From Clonostachys chloroleuca (taxonomy: Eukaryota; Ascomycota; Sordariomycetes; Hypocreales; Bionectriaceae), in the NCBI GenBank assembly GCA_037952775.1, contig JBANAY010000003.1, positions 26,288,001 through 26,352,000 of the forward strand: a DNA stretch of 64,000 bases, read 5' to 3'. The translations under genes were made by a program, and so were the position numbers. The notes under the pieces were generated by a model. The model saw only the letters and a program-made list of their open reading frames with translations, did not search any database and was not told the origin of the DNA. The first letter of the stretch is position 1. Each line of letters starts with the position of its first letter. Of the stretch, positions 11,728-22,751 are shown in pieces.

Positions 11728-13726
11728 TGGTTGCAAGTAAAAGTACAGATCGGTAAGTACACACACGCGTAATGGCTTTAAACTCATGAGACTGAAAACC
11801 ATTGTTCTTGTTTCGCTGTCTTAAATGTGTCAATCGAGCTGCCCACTCGTTATCTCATCTCGCACTGCGCCGTGGCTTGCGAGCGGGTATTAGTTGCGGC
11901 CGACGTCTAGACGAGAAGCTGCACTTTTCTTTTTTGCCCCGAGGATCGCAATCATCACATCTGAACAAAAGAAACTTGAGGCTTTGCCCCCAATGTCGTG
12001 CTAATGCATGATAATCGTATGATAGCTTGTATTTCATCACAGTGAAACACCGGCCATTATTCTTGGTCCATCGACTAGCAAGGGAGAAGAGCTCATACCC
12101 TGAGATGTAGAGACGGAAAAAGCATACAACAACTGTTTAATTATATCATCCATGAACAGTTCTTGCTGCACGTAGTTGCGCTTGAATAGCGCATGTGACT
12201 AGGAATTGCCTAAGAGTGGTAGCTTTAGGTCTACCTCAGTATTTACACCACTAAGCCTAAGACATGACGAGAAAACAAAGGCTTTGGGTTTACGCAAGCC
12301 ACCAGCTGCAATGTCTCACGGGTCACGTTGCCAATGGCGTGAGGCTTCTTTCCAGCTTGAAGCGGGAGAAAGCGATCTCAGCCCAATAGTGTCGGGGTGT
12401 CTTAGTTGATAAGGCTCGGTACTCTATCCGACGGATGTCAATGTTCAAGCGAAATCGGTGAGAGCTAAGATGGCCTATAGGCGTCATGGAAAATTACGGG
12501 GTTCATCGGCCCTCAGCTCAAAAAGGAACTCAATCTTATATGACTGCATGATGGCGTCCGTGGCGGTGGAGAGGCGGCCGACACCCAGCATGAGGCTGAA
12601 CGATAGATTCGTGCCGGCTGAGAATGCGTGGGTGTTGATTTATAAGAGATTTGACTCGAAAAGGGGACATTGGTCTATTCGGCTGCATGTTGGCTTGAGA
12701 TCTGACAGTGCGGTCAATATATCACATTCTCGGGGCAATCGAATATGCACATGCGGTCGATCCTCCAGTTAGAGATTAGCTATTTGGTCCCAGTTCACGA
12801 AGGTGCATAGTGGCTTGAAAACCGGTGATAAAGGCGGCCGACATATTTAGGTGACGAGCCTCGTTGCTTTCGAACTTCCTGCTTGGAACATGTTAGATTT
12901 CTGCCAAGCGTCTTACGCGACCTCTTGTTTGCGTTTGGGCTTTTCAAATCAAGCCGGTCAACACATCACTCACCGTAGTTTGGTGTGCTAGAGTGATGAA
13001 TGTATCTGGGTGATTGAGCAACGTTGCTGGCTCCTCGTAAAAAGCATGCAAACTTGGATGACTTTGATGAAATGCTGTAAGTAAGACATTCTTTTAAAAC
13101 CAATCTCATACTTGTGATTCTGTTGCTAGGGAAGAAGTTTGCGGATATCAACGTCGGATGGGGGCAGCCTAGCTTCATAGCTCCAGCCTGATGGACGTAA
13201 AACAGAGTGCGAATCTTCATCTTAAGCTCTAGCTTTCACATGGTGGAATAGATTCAAAGGTACACAGGATAGAGCTCGAGTCGGGCACGCAATATGTCCG
13301 TGTTTCATACCAACCCCATAGATAGATAGATACCATCGCATCAAGGAGGACCTGGATTCGTAGCGGGACCCAGCGCACCCGTCTCCCACTGATTCTAGTA
13401 TGCGTCGCGAGTGTATGACCTAGTACTCATCTTTAAAAAGAATCATCTTCCTATTCACCTCCCATCACTTGTAAATGGCGGAACCTCGATTCGACGGTCC
13501 TCATGCATGTTCAATAAGCCAGTTAAGCATGGCGGGTGAGCCGAAACATGTCACTCGAGCTCAATATATACGAGTATTGTTTGGTCGGAATGTATAGATG
13601 ACAACTGAAGTCTGATTGATCTTCTAAATTGAACTTGTTTTTCTCCTGATGCGCCAACTGTTGTAAAATTCAAAACGCCTTGTGCATGAATCAGATAATC
13701 GTATCTCCCAGAGCGCATATCATATA

Positions 13727-14128
13727 TTACTGGATGTCGTTCAGGCTCTGTTTCTTCTCGCTTCGGCCGTCCGGAGTATACCTGAGGGAAATGTCAGTTA
13801 TGACCGTCGCGTGGAGGATGAACGGTCAAGGCGTAGGCCTACTTGAGGAGCTTCTCGACAAGATCAACGTGGGTCATGATCATACGGCGGCAGCAGTAGC
13901 GCTTCAAGCCGAGCTCATCCATGGCATCTCTGGTTAGGTGTTAGTCGCAGTCGCTCTCGTAGGTTCGTGGATGGACTCACCCATCGGTCTTTCGGGGATC
14001 TGAGATCAGCTGCAGATAACGTTCCCAGAGGTCGCCAGTGACCTGGTTCAGGTTAGCCTCGAAGTATCGGTCGGTAAAAGGGAATCGCAAACCTTTCCAC
14101 AGGAGAAGCAGCGAATGGGAATAATCAT
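13727..14128 (-). CDS. RPB10: RNA polymerases I, II and III subunit RPABC5 (Rpb10)
   Basis: Small zinc-binding subunit shared by the three nuclear RNA polymerases. Four exons on the minus strand: 14128-14093, 14042-13981, 13929-13843 and 13781-13727, encoding 79 residues. The start gives the family hallmark [12 protein letters not shown], with zinc ligands Cys7 and Cys10; the second pair is Cys45-Cys46 in RYCCRRM. The conserved [10 protein letters not shown] and [11 protein letters not shown] blocks are intact. The first intron has a GTTTGC donor. A fourth exon adds a polar tail ([11 protein letters not shown]..) longer than the yeast 70-residue protein. It lies head to head with UTP17 only 255 bp away. 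Confidence 0.95.
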
Positions 14129-14383
14129 TTTGGCTTGCTGGTATTGTCAAAAAATCGACTGTTTTGCTCAAAGAACGTGATGTTGATGGTAGCTGCATGA
14201 AAGAATTCAAGGTGGAGCCAGGCGCGCAGCCGAAGTATCCCCGTCACAAAAAAAAAAAATCCTTATCTTATCTCGGCCAAAGTTCTCAGGCAGGTAGCGG
14301 GACCAAAATTTTGAGCTGCATCCTCTGCGACTGAAGTCGATGTCTGTATAAAATAGACAGATTCACCGAGCCTAAAGTTTGCG
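14129..14383. promoter_or_regulatory. Bidirectional RPB10/UTP17 promoter
   Basis: 255 bp separate the two start codons. The interval contains a 12-A run near 14246, a self-complementary AAAATTTT core at 14305-14312 (CCAAAATTTTGAGC context, loosely like the A/T core of the yeast RRPE element), and TATAAAATA at 14346-14354, about 30 bp before the UTP17 ATG. The TATA is flanked by a short inverted repeat (TCTGT..ACAGA). RRPE identity is inference. Confidence 0.55.
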
Positions 14384-17354
14384 ATGGCTGGCTCCAAGAG
14401 CCAAAAGTCGCTTGACGACTCGAATAAGAAGCGCAAAAGGGATACAGGTGAATTCGACTTGAAGACAAAGCGGCATAGAAAAGACGAGAAGAACAGTACC
14501 TCAAAAGCTAAGGCACAAGGCGAATTGCCCGAGAACAATGGCCAATTGCAATCTGCTGCTACATCGAATCGCGGATCTGAAAGCAAGGTTCTTGCCAAGA
14601 ACAACCTCTCTTTAATTCAGCAGACGGAAGATGGTGAAGCCGGCTGGAGAGTCTCGAAGCCAATGGGCGGAAGGATGTTAGATATTGACCCAATTCTAAC
14701 AGCAGATGAGCAGTTCGTCCTCCCCGTTTCGCAAAGCTTAAGCCAATTCTAACCGAACTAGGTGTATCATCCTGACATACAACACCTCGATACAGGTCTA
14801 CTCGGCCTCTACCTCGCTACTGATTCGGCGTATTTCCATCAGTACTCTGGAAAGCCAAAGCGAAAACCCGACAAGCCCTCCCACTATCACAGCGACGAGA
14901 CTCTCTCTGCTCAACCCGGACTTCGTCTGGGTAGGCTGTTCAGATGGTCGCATTTACTTCGTCAACTGGACCCAAGCCTCCCGACCGAAGCAGAAGTTCC
15001 AAACCAAATCCGCCACGGCTAAAGCATTGGCTCCTGCTTTGATTGGGCCTCCGAAGAAATTACGAGAGGCTGTCTTAATTGTCGAATCTGATAAACAGAA
15101 TCGGTTGGATATCACGGCATACCTAGGCCCCGAAGAATCAAAGCACATCCTCAACTTGAAAAAGAACGGATTCGGGCTGCAGCTTTTGGAATCCTACGAA
15201 AATGGCAAGATCCTGGTTGGTGCCATCAACGACCATCTCTTTATTGGAACCATATCATCTGGGCAAATCGAATCCTTGGCTCAACTTTCTTATGAATTCT
15301 TCTCCTTTGATACCCCTGACCTAATTACGTGCCTGGATACGAAGGTCACCTCTCAAATCTCGGGCTCCCAATCGCGCGTCAACATCCTTGTTGGCGGAGC
15401 AAGGGGCGCTATTCATTTATACCATGATGCGCTCTCTCGGTTACAAGCAATCAGCAAATCAAAGTCGGAAAAGAATACGATACAGGCTCAAAAGTATCAC
15501 TGGCACAGAAAGGCTGTCCATTCCGTCAAATGGTCTCATGATGGTAAGCTTTGATGACCGATATTGACTAGTACCTGAGACTAACATTCTCTAGGCAATT
15601 ACATGATCTCCGGTGGCTCAGAAAACGTCCTTGTCTTGTGGCAGATGGATACGTCGAAGAAAGATTTCTTGCCGCATCTTTCTGGAAGCGTGGAGAATAT
15701 TGTTGTATCCCAAAGTGGCTCATCCTATGTGGTGCATCTGGATGACAACTCCGCAGTGATCCTCTCAACTGCGGAAATGAAGCCAACTGCCTACGTATCA
15801 GGCCTACAATCAGCATCCGCACATGTCTCTATTCCCAAAGATCTGCTCGTACAACGTGTATGGAGCGCCCCAGAGCAAGTTAAGCGGCCGATTCCCGCAG
15901 CCATTCGTCCCACCGAACCTTCCAAGCTTCATGTTTGTGTGGGCAATGGCCGACAGGCTGCAATGTCTGGAGAATTCTCAGCACCCTTGCTACAATCATT
16001 TGACCTAGAGTCTTTTACAAGCGCCAATAGGCAACCGCTGGCAAGGACACAACCAACTGATGTGAACATCACGAACAAGGGAAACCCCATCGATGAGCCT
16101 CTCATCACTCACATTTCATTTTCCGCGGATGGAAGATGGCTTGCGAGTGTTGATGAATGGAAACCAGCTGAGAGAGATGTGGACAACGTGAGCAACGATC
16201 AAAGAAACCAGTTCATCAGAGAGAGACGTGAAGTTTATCTGAAGTTCTGGGAAGTTGAGGCGAGTGACGACTCAGCTGCCTTAGTCTCCAGAATCAATGC
16301 CCCCCATGCCACAAGCCAACCGGAGTCAGTTCTTGACTTGGCCGCAAATCCAGTCTCATCTAGCTTCGCTACCATTGGAAGTGATGGGATGGTCCGGGTA
16401 TGGCGCCCTAAGGTACGGCAACAAAATGGCATTGTTGCCAAGTCGGCCAACGGCAAGGATGCCTACACATGGAGTTGCTCGCAGGTGATTCCTGTTGGAG
16501 AGGTTTTTGGACAAGACGCCTCAGTTGACTTGGTGAACGCCACGAGCATAAGTGAGCCCCAGGGTGCAATCGCCTTCTCCGAGGATGGTTCAACCATCTT
16601 TGCAGCCTTCCAATCTTCGGATAGTGGTGTAGTCTACGTTATTGATGCAGCATCTGGCGAAGTTGTGAAGATTCTCGAAGGGCTGTGGAACGGCAGGATG
16701 CGTTCGATCAAGGCTTTGGGGACATTCCTCATCGTTTTATCCGATCAACTCCGTGTTTACGATGTTGTGGGTGATGAGTTGAGATATGGGATCGAAATTC
16801 CAACGGGTGGACCTGAGAGCTCGCTTCTAAACATGGCCGTCGACCAGGCCTCTGGCCACTTCATTCTTGCCGTCCCTGCTGGTGCCTACTCAAGAGTAGG
16901 CGTTTTTGATCCTGAGCAATCTGAGCCACTTCTCGTGCGCAACCTGCCTCACCAGATTGTCAGCCTGGTGTCGGCACCAAACCAGAGTGGATTTGTCGCT
17001 GTCGACGATGCCGCCCAAGTCTGGACGATATCAGAAGGATCCGACCCATCATCTCTCGCTGTTGTGCAGCCTTTGGATGACCTGCGATTGGATGGAGGAT
17101 CCGAATCTGTTGATGTTCCTGACGAAACACATGATGAACCACAAAGCGAAGACGAAGATGAGCAAGAAAAAGTCGACCAAGACGTTGAAATGGAAGAAGA
17201 TGATGATGATACCTACTCCAGTGTTGTGGTATCCCAGCATCTTGCAGACATCTTTGATGCTGCGCCGGCTTTCGCCGCACCGTCCATCGAGGACATGTTT
17301 TACAAGGTCACGGGGCTTCTCGCAGCCAAGCCGTTGGTGGCGGAACAGCGATGA
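14384..17354 (+). CDS. UTP17: U3 snoRNP/SSU processome WD40 protein Utp17 (Nan1/WDR75)
   Basis: Component of the t-UTP/UtpA subcomplex needed for pre-18S rRNA processing and, in yeast, for efficient rDNA transcription; nucleolar. Exons are 14384-14712, 14762-15543 and 15595-17354, giving 956 residues (yeast Nan1 is close to 900). The first intron starts GTTCGT and has a CTAAC branch site; splicing joins ADEQ to CIILTYNTSIQVYS, restoring the first blade. The N-terminus is Lys/Arg-rich. WD-type blades are visible throughout (VHSVKWSHDG, ISGGSENVLVLWQM, ITHISFSADGRWLAS, FATIGSDGMVRVWRP). An acidic Asp/Glu tract precedes the C-terminal helix (IEDMFYKVTGLLAAKP), typical of the family. Shares a promoter region with RPB10. 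Confidence 0.93.
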
Positions 17355-17687
17355 GAATTCATGCGTTGTCAAAATAACCGAGAGAATCCTCCGTCTGGTT
17401 GGTAGAACTCGATGCCGCTATCATCAAGTGTGGGGAAGCTTGTTTTCTCTTGGAGTGAAGAGGGTGGAGGGGCACGCCGATTGCGCAATCTGCTGGTAGC
17501 TAGTACGCCATATATTCCCGAAGCCATGTGAGATCGCCTGACTTGTAAATAAACCTGCTACAAATAGTTGAGAAGCAGATAATTCATATTGTTGTCTTCA
17601 CGCCACAATACCACCCATCCATCCATCTCATAGTCTCTGATCTCATCCTGAATCCTGCAAGCCATTACTAACACAAGGCAACTAACT
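17355..17687. other. Intergenic with possible poly(A) signal
   Basis: About 330 bp holding the 3' end of UTP17 and the promoter of the following oxygenase gene. An AATAAA hexamer lies at 17548-17553 on the plus strand. Nothing else recognisable. Confidence 0.5.
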
Positions 17688-18937
17688 ATGTCCTTTACCT
17701 CTGTTCCTATTCTAGATCTGTCCGAGGCCAATGACCCGGCAACAAAGCCGGAGTTTCTCACCCAGCTCCGGCATGCTTTGTTGGAAGTCGGGTTTCTCTA
17801 TTTGAAGAATATAGGCGAGGCAGAAGAACTTTTCCAAGATGTGATTAGCCTTGGCAAGTCCTTCTTCGACATCCCACGGGAAGAAAAGTAAGTGGCTCGC
17901 TTATTACCCACGCGAGTAGTACATACAGGCAGGCGCTGATCAGGAATCGTCCCATGTCTAGGCTGAGGATTGAAATGAAGAATGCCCGCTCATTCCTGGG
18001 CTACTCCCAGCTGTCTGCAGAGATCACAGCCGGCGAAATTGACCATCGCGAGCAGCTAGATCTCGCTACCGAGCATGCCCTCCCTACAGAAGGATCCCCC
18101 CGGCACCACAACCTGCACGGCCCCAACCAGTGGCCGGCAGAGGAGGTAATCCCCGGGTTCCGCAGCGCCTACACCGAGTACATGAGGCGGATGGGCGACA
18201 TGTCCATCTACTTCACGTCGCTCATCGCCGAGGCCATCCTGCTCCCCAGGGACGCCTTCGACAAGTACTTTGACGAGGACCAGCACCACAAGCTCAAGAT
18301 TGTCAAGTACCCGGACCTCGGGGAGCTTGGCAAGGAGGGCCAGGGCCAGGGCCAGGGTGTTGGGCCGCACAAGGACAGCATGCTGTCGAGCTATCTGCTG
18401 CAGGCCTCGGAGCACAAGGGCCTACAGGTGCAGAACGTCAAGGGGGAGTGGATCGACTGTCCGCCTGTCCCGGGGACGGTGGTGGTGGCCATCGGCCAGG
18501 GCCTCGAGGCGCTGACCCAAGGCGTGTGCGTCTCGACGACGCATCGCGTCCTGTCGCCCGCGGCGGGCTCGGGCCCTCGGTTCTCGATCCCATTCTTTCA
18601 AGGGGTGGACCTGGACACGGACTTTGACAAGCTGGAGAGGGTCGGCGTTGGCGCCGTCCCCGACAGGATCAAGGAGCAGCGGCGGAGGATTGTCGAACGC
18701 AACGGTGGCAGGCTGGACGATGTGGAGTTCACTTTCAGAACGGGGGGTGCTTCCAAGACGCTGGGCGAGGCCACTCTGCGGAATAGGGTCAAGAGCCATC
18801 CGGACGTGGGCGAGCGGTGGTATCCCGATATCCTCAAGAGCATTCGCGAGGAGCAGGCGGCCCTGGCTAAAGATAAGAAGGGGACGAGCAGCAACCCGGG
18901 AATCGACGTCCCTCCTAAGGCTGTAGAGGCCCACTGA
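17688..18937 (+). CDS. 2-oxoglutarate/Fe(II)-dependent dioxygenase (isopenicillin N synthase-like fold)
   Basis: Two exons, 17688-17887 and 17962-18937, 391 residues; the intron is GTAAGT..GTCTAG. It has the DIOX_N-like start (VPILDLSEA, then LLEVGFLYLKN) followed by the double-stranded beta-helix core. Iron ligands are readable as His203 and Asp205 (GPHKDSM) and His261 (TTHRVLSP), with the 2-oxoglutarate-binding Arg273-x-Ser275 (PRFSI). The substrate cannot be inferred: the family includes plant ACC oxidase, gibberellin oxidases and fungal catabolic or biosynthetic enzymes. The second exon is noticeably GC-rich with a GGCCAG triplet-like repeat near 18339-18356 encoding Gly-Gln. No cluster partners of a biosynthetic pathway are adjacent. 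Confidence 0.88.
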
Positions 18938-19176
18938 GATAGGAGCCTGGCCGGAGTTGTCGTCATCATAGCTAGCATCATTCGTGTCATTCTTGATTTT
19001 TTTTTTGTTTTGCTTAGGTTCTTGATCACATTTGCATCCGTAGCTCTTCGTTACATTCAAAAACGCCTTGCTCTATACGTGCACAAACTCCCCTGGGTTC
19101 AATTTCATGCACACACCCACCACCACGTGTCTTACGCCAATCGCCGTCCCATCCCCCGTGCTTATAACACAAAATG

Positions 19177-19615
19177 TTACTGCTCCTCGAAGGAGGGGAA
19201 CGCTTCGGCAAGCGTCTTGTTATGCTTGTTCTCGGCGTGCTCGGTCAGACTGTTGTGCACTGGTTAGTCGGCTCCTGGACGAACTCGGCTATTGGACGGA
19301 GAAACGAGGGGGGTTTCGTACGCAGGGGCCTTGGTGGTCTTGAGAAAGGTCGACTTGCAGACAACGCACTGGATGTCGCACGCCTGCTGGTTCTGTGTGG
19401 GTGAAGAGTGTCAGTCAATCCGGGTCCGATGTCTCAGTTACGATGCCACTGGAGTAGATTTGACGTACGGCCTTGAGCTGCGACTTGGCAGTCTTGCCGT
19501 CCTTCTGGGCGCGCTCGCGCTTCTGCTGTGCCTTGGCTCCCTGGTAGTCATAGGATTTGTGAGCAATTTGGAAAGCACAGCCAAGCGACTAGTCGGAACC
19601 ACTCACGTTACCCAT
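19177..19615 (-). CDS. Small C2H2-type zinc-binding protein (SERF/4F5 N-terminus, zf-met2-like)
   Basis: Four exons on the minus strand: 19615-19607, 19540-19469, 19392-19322 and 19249-19177, 74 residues. The first coding exon is only 9 nt (Met-Gly-Asn). The basic N-terminus (GAKAQQKRERAQKD) matches the 4F5/SERF-like start of ZNF706/At2g23090-type proteins. The C-terminal half holds one finger: CVVC followed by TEHAENKH. These proteins are widespread in eukaryotes, about 70-80 residues long; their role is not well defined. All four exons are needed to make the complete finger, which supports the model. Confidence 0.85.
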
Positions 19616-20902
19616 GTTGCGGTGATTGAAATCTCGGTAGGTTCGGAATGGGGAGAGAGATAATCGTACTATTAGTCACAAGCGACACGAACAAGAGCGG
19701 CGGTTGACTGGCTCGGGATGCAAAAGAGATGGAGGGAGTATCTTGAGAGGGAAAAAAAAAGCGGGATCTGCACAGAGTGGTCAGGTTTGGTCCGTCCGTC
19801 TCCAGGCGGTACCGCCCGTTTCACGTAGTGGGTAACATCTGGTGCCCTCCGAATCGAGAACTCGCCGCGGAGCCCGGGAGCTGGACCCTTGAAAATAATC
19901 GCCTAAACGCCCAAGACTCTAAGTCGGTATCACCCGAGAGCTAGCATCCAAGTCCCGTCTCCATTTAAATGTCCTGTAGAAGAAGTAACTGGGCGATAGA
20001 AGATACCAATTGAGGGGTGGTTATAAGCAGACGCCTTTGTCCGATGATCAGAATGATACGTCAGCAAAACCCATATGGGACGATAATATGTGGTGTATTA
20101 TTACTTCGGTATTATCATTTGCCCTCAGCTACGTATCTTATAATACTGGTTGCAGGCTCGATTTCCGAATAGTTTCCCGAGTATACCCCAGGCTGCCTGG
20201 GAGCGGAATAGCGGATGATGGGCAGGAAGATTGAATTCTTCATGTCCTCGCGAGGTTTCCACGGCTGTGACGCTGTGCAGGGGTCGGTTTTTAGAAGACA
20301 ACTCATCAACATCGACGCAGCGATTGACGAGGAGTGGAAGTGACCCGTCACTGCCCCTTTTCGGGCCCGGGGCGTCTTTCCCCTCTCCCCTCCCTCCCTC
20401 CTTCTCTCTTCTGGAAAGCGCATCGTAACATTTCTTATCTGCATCTTAATCCACGGAATGGTGACAACACGGACCTCGAGCAGGAAGGTGCGATCCAGAC
20501 AGCAGCTGAAAAGTGCTTAATACGCGGCAGGAGGGCAGCTGATTGGGCCGGGACGATGCAGGTGGGGTGACGTCCAACCTCCCAACTCCAGCGCAGGCCC
20601 GCTCAGCACCTAACATTAGAACCCAACACCGACTCCCGAGGCCGCCCTTCGCTGCGCCCTTCCCCATCTGTCCTCCATCGGCATATACCGTGTCCATTGC
20701 CAGGATACTGCTCATGTCCATCATCACCTACCTAGCAAAGGGCTCCGTCCATCGTGTCAACTTATAGTCACTTGCAGCACACCGTGGTTGTATTGCGCCG
20801 TTCCTGTGCCTGCCATTCAACTCGTGGAATCTTGGCGGCCCACCTCCGTCTGCATTGCATGGTAACCTGCATTCTCACGCCAACGAACAGCTTATCGTCA
20901 AG
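19616..20902. other. Divergent intergenic region
   Basis: 1.3 kb between the small zinc-finger gene (minus) and the HhH gene (plus). A strong polypyrimidine block at about 20370-20410 and further C/T-rich sequence to 20700 look like promoter and leader of the plus-strand gene. An A run near 19753 lies just upstream of the minus gene. No coding signal. Confidence 0.55.
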
Positions 20903-22008
20903 ATGATCTCTGCCGATACAATTTCTAAAAACGAGTTCGATCAACACCTGGCCCAGTATCCCTCTGTCATTGGAGCCACTTCAGCCTCCAAGCCGGGTAT
21001 GTTGATCCTGCTCAAGTAGATGATGAGTTTCAGGCGCACTTAAAGGTGCGTCCGCGAGAGACCAGCTTGGAGTTGACGCCAATTTTTTTTTTCATAGCCA
21101 AACCAGGCCAGAAATCTTTGCAGGAACTTGACCAATATCGCTACGATACGGCGCCCGGCTTATTTTCACCAGATGGCGACGGCTCAGTCATGGACCTTGA
21201 TGCTATCAAGGCTCTGGTTGAGTGGAAACTGTACGTATGCATGACGCCTCGCGAAATGCAGCCTCCCTGCATTGTAGCTTTCGCAAAGACAGTGTCATTT
21301 TCGAATGCTGCTGAAAGCAGTTCATTCTTGCATCTAGGGCTGTTGATCCGCAGCACGGCAGCGGCTCAGACTCTCCCCGATGTTGTAGTACATGCACAGT
21401 CCACCCTGAGCAACCTGATTTACCTGCATCCACCCTATGCACCCATACCTTTACGGATATCTCGTTTTTGGATGCTAACTGCTTGATAGTCGTCATGGGA
21501 AATTTCGTCCAACCCTGATGAGCCTGGTTTCCTCCAATCCCAACGACTTTGTAAATGAAATCGTACAGGAGGCAACTCAGCTCTACAAGGAGACCAAGTC
21601 GATCCCTGCAAGTCTCGCTAAATGGACCAAGCTGAAAGGGATTGGCCCCGCAACCGCCTCTCTTTTGTTATCTGTCCATGATCCGGAGCATGTGATTTTT
21701 TTCTCGGACGAAGCCTTTTACTGGTTATGCGCCCAGGGGGTAAACCCTCCATCAAGTATAACGTCAAAGAGTACCAAGAGCTTTGTCAGCATGCAGAAGC
21801 CCTTAGTGGAAGACTCGGAGTATCTGCCACGGACATTGAGAAGGTGGCCTTTGTCTTAATGAGACACCCTAGCAATGATGCCAAGCCAGACTCCTCAGGC
21901 ACCAAGCCAATCGGTTCAAAGTCCGTGTCAGCGAAGCGAAAGGAAATCGTTGGCCCTGACCCGACGACCAAGACGACCGTCAGGCGATCGAAGAGAATCA
22001 AATCGTAG
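20903..22008 (+). CDS. Helix-hairpin-helix motif protein with apparent frameshift
   Basis: Exons 20903-20996, 21098-21230 and 21490-22008. The first join gives KPGQKSLQELDQYRY and the second gives VEWKLRHGKFRPTLMSLV, both in frame. A helix-hairpin-helix-like LKGIGPATASLLL follows (DNA-binding or glycosylase-like in other families), then FFSDEAFYW. At 21736-21740 a run of five G interrupts the frame: the downstream part (GGKPSIKYNVKEYQELC, then GRLGVSATDIEKVAFVLM and a basic tail RRSKRIKS) is in the -1 frame and would be continuous with one more G. No intron bridges the frames. It is either a sequencing or assembly error, or a truncated allele ending near 21859. Function unknown; nuclear localisation suggested by the basic C-terminus. 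The second intron (259 bp) is much longer than others here. Confidence 0.7.
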
Positions 22009-22751
22009 ACTGGCGTGCCATCCACCAACCATAGCGTAGGGGTTTCAACAAGGCAATATATTGGAAAACCGTTAGAATACCCCATAATTCCGGTGGGAGT
22101 TGGTTGGGGGCAGCTAAAACGTCATGGTTCGTGGGCTGGGCAGGCTTACTGCCCTCACACCAAATCTCCAATTGGTTCCATGGGTTACGTGCTCTGCCTG
22201 TGCTCACCTCCGGCTCCACGGCCCGCACTCGCGAAACTCAAAATCTCTGTGGGTGCTCACTACCCAGATGTTGTTCACCAAAATGACGGTTTGCTTCTCG
22301 AGATGATTCAAGAAACATCTCCGCTGCAGGCAAATACCCGTCGGATTCGAGTTCTAATCTGAACCGTTCGAGAAGCCTGCCCCCCAGGCCTCGATGCAAT
22401 GTCCATGCTCGTATCTCATGAGAGATGCATCGGTGACATGGCTTGGCGTTCCTCACATCAACGCACTACAACCCATGGGGGTGTCAAGAGACAAATAAAA
22501 CATAGCCCAACTACTTCATATAAACAGTGTGCCAATCTTTCTCTCTCCCAGACCAATGCCTCAAAGCTTCGCTTGCTCTATTAATGTACCCTCCCTGCCT
22601 TGCTCCTCATTCCTCTGGACTTGATTTCCTTTCTGCCCCACAAAGTCACTACTGCCGCTCTTACATGGGCCGCAAGAATCCCTCTCTTTATTTTTCTTAT
22701 TAAAAGGAATATCATATCATATGACCTTGTCGAGGGACAATCTATCTCAAT
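22009..22751. other. Intergenic
   Basis: About 740 bp between tandem plus-strand genes. The last 200 bp are C/T-rich and presumably promoter or leader for the DUF1479 gene. Small ORFs here have no recognisable content. Confidence 0.5.

Larger units (their letters stand above)
8146..13726. other. Long gene-poor region upstream of the seven-exon gene
   Basis: 5.6 kb with no convincing gene, between the start of the seven-exon gene and the stop of RPB10 (both minus). The part near 8150-8820 is the likely proximal promoter of the former. Repeated GGTACC/TACCTA palindromic fragments occur around 9205-9320 and 9430. A CT-rich block at about 11390-11600 resembles a plus-strand promoter and is followed by a 41-codon ORF (see separate entry). 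From 12000 to 13700 the sequence is more AT-rich and featureless. Open frames of 60-130 codons here have no recognisable motifs, good splice partners or family match. Confidence 0.6.

Noticed and set aside
18422..19060. 212-codon minus-strand ORF opposite the 2OG oxygenase
   Set aside because: Shadow in a GC-rich exon; Arg-rich nonsense composition.
21018..21032. C-box-like ATGATGA in the first intron of the HhH gene (possible snoRNA)
   Set aside because: No matching D box (CTGA), no terminal stem at suitable spacing.
21741..21778. GTAAAC..CCAAG as an intron that would explain the HhH frameshift
   Set aside because: It keeps the upstream frame and removes the conserved-looking KPSIKYNVKEYQ segment, so it does not restore the C-terminus.
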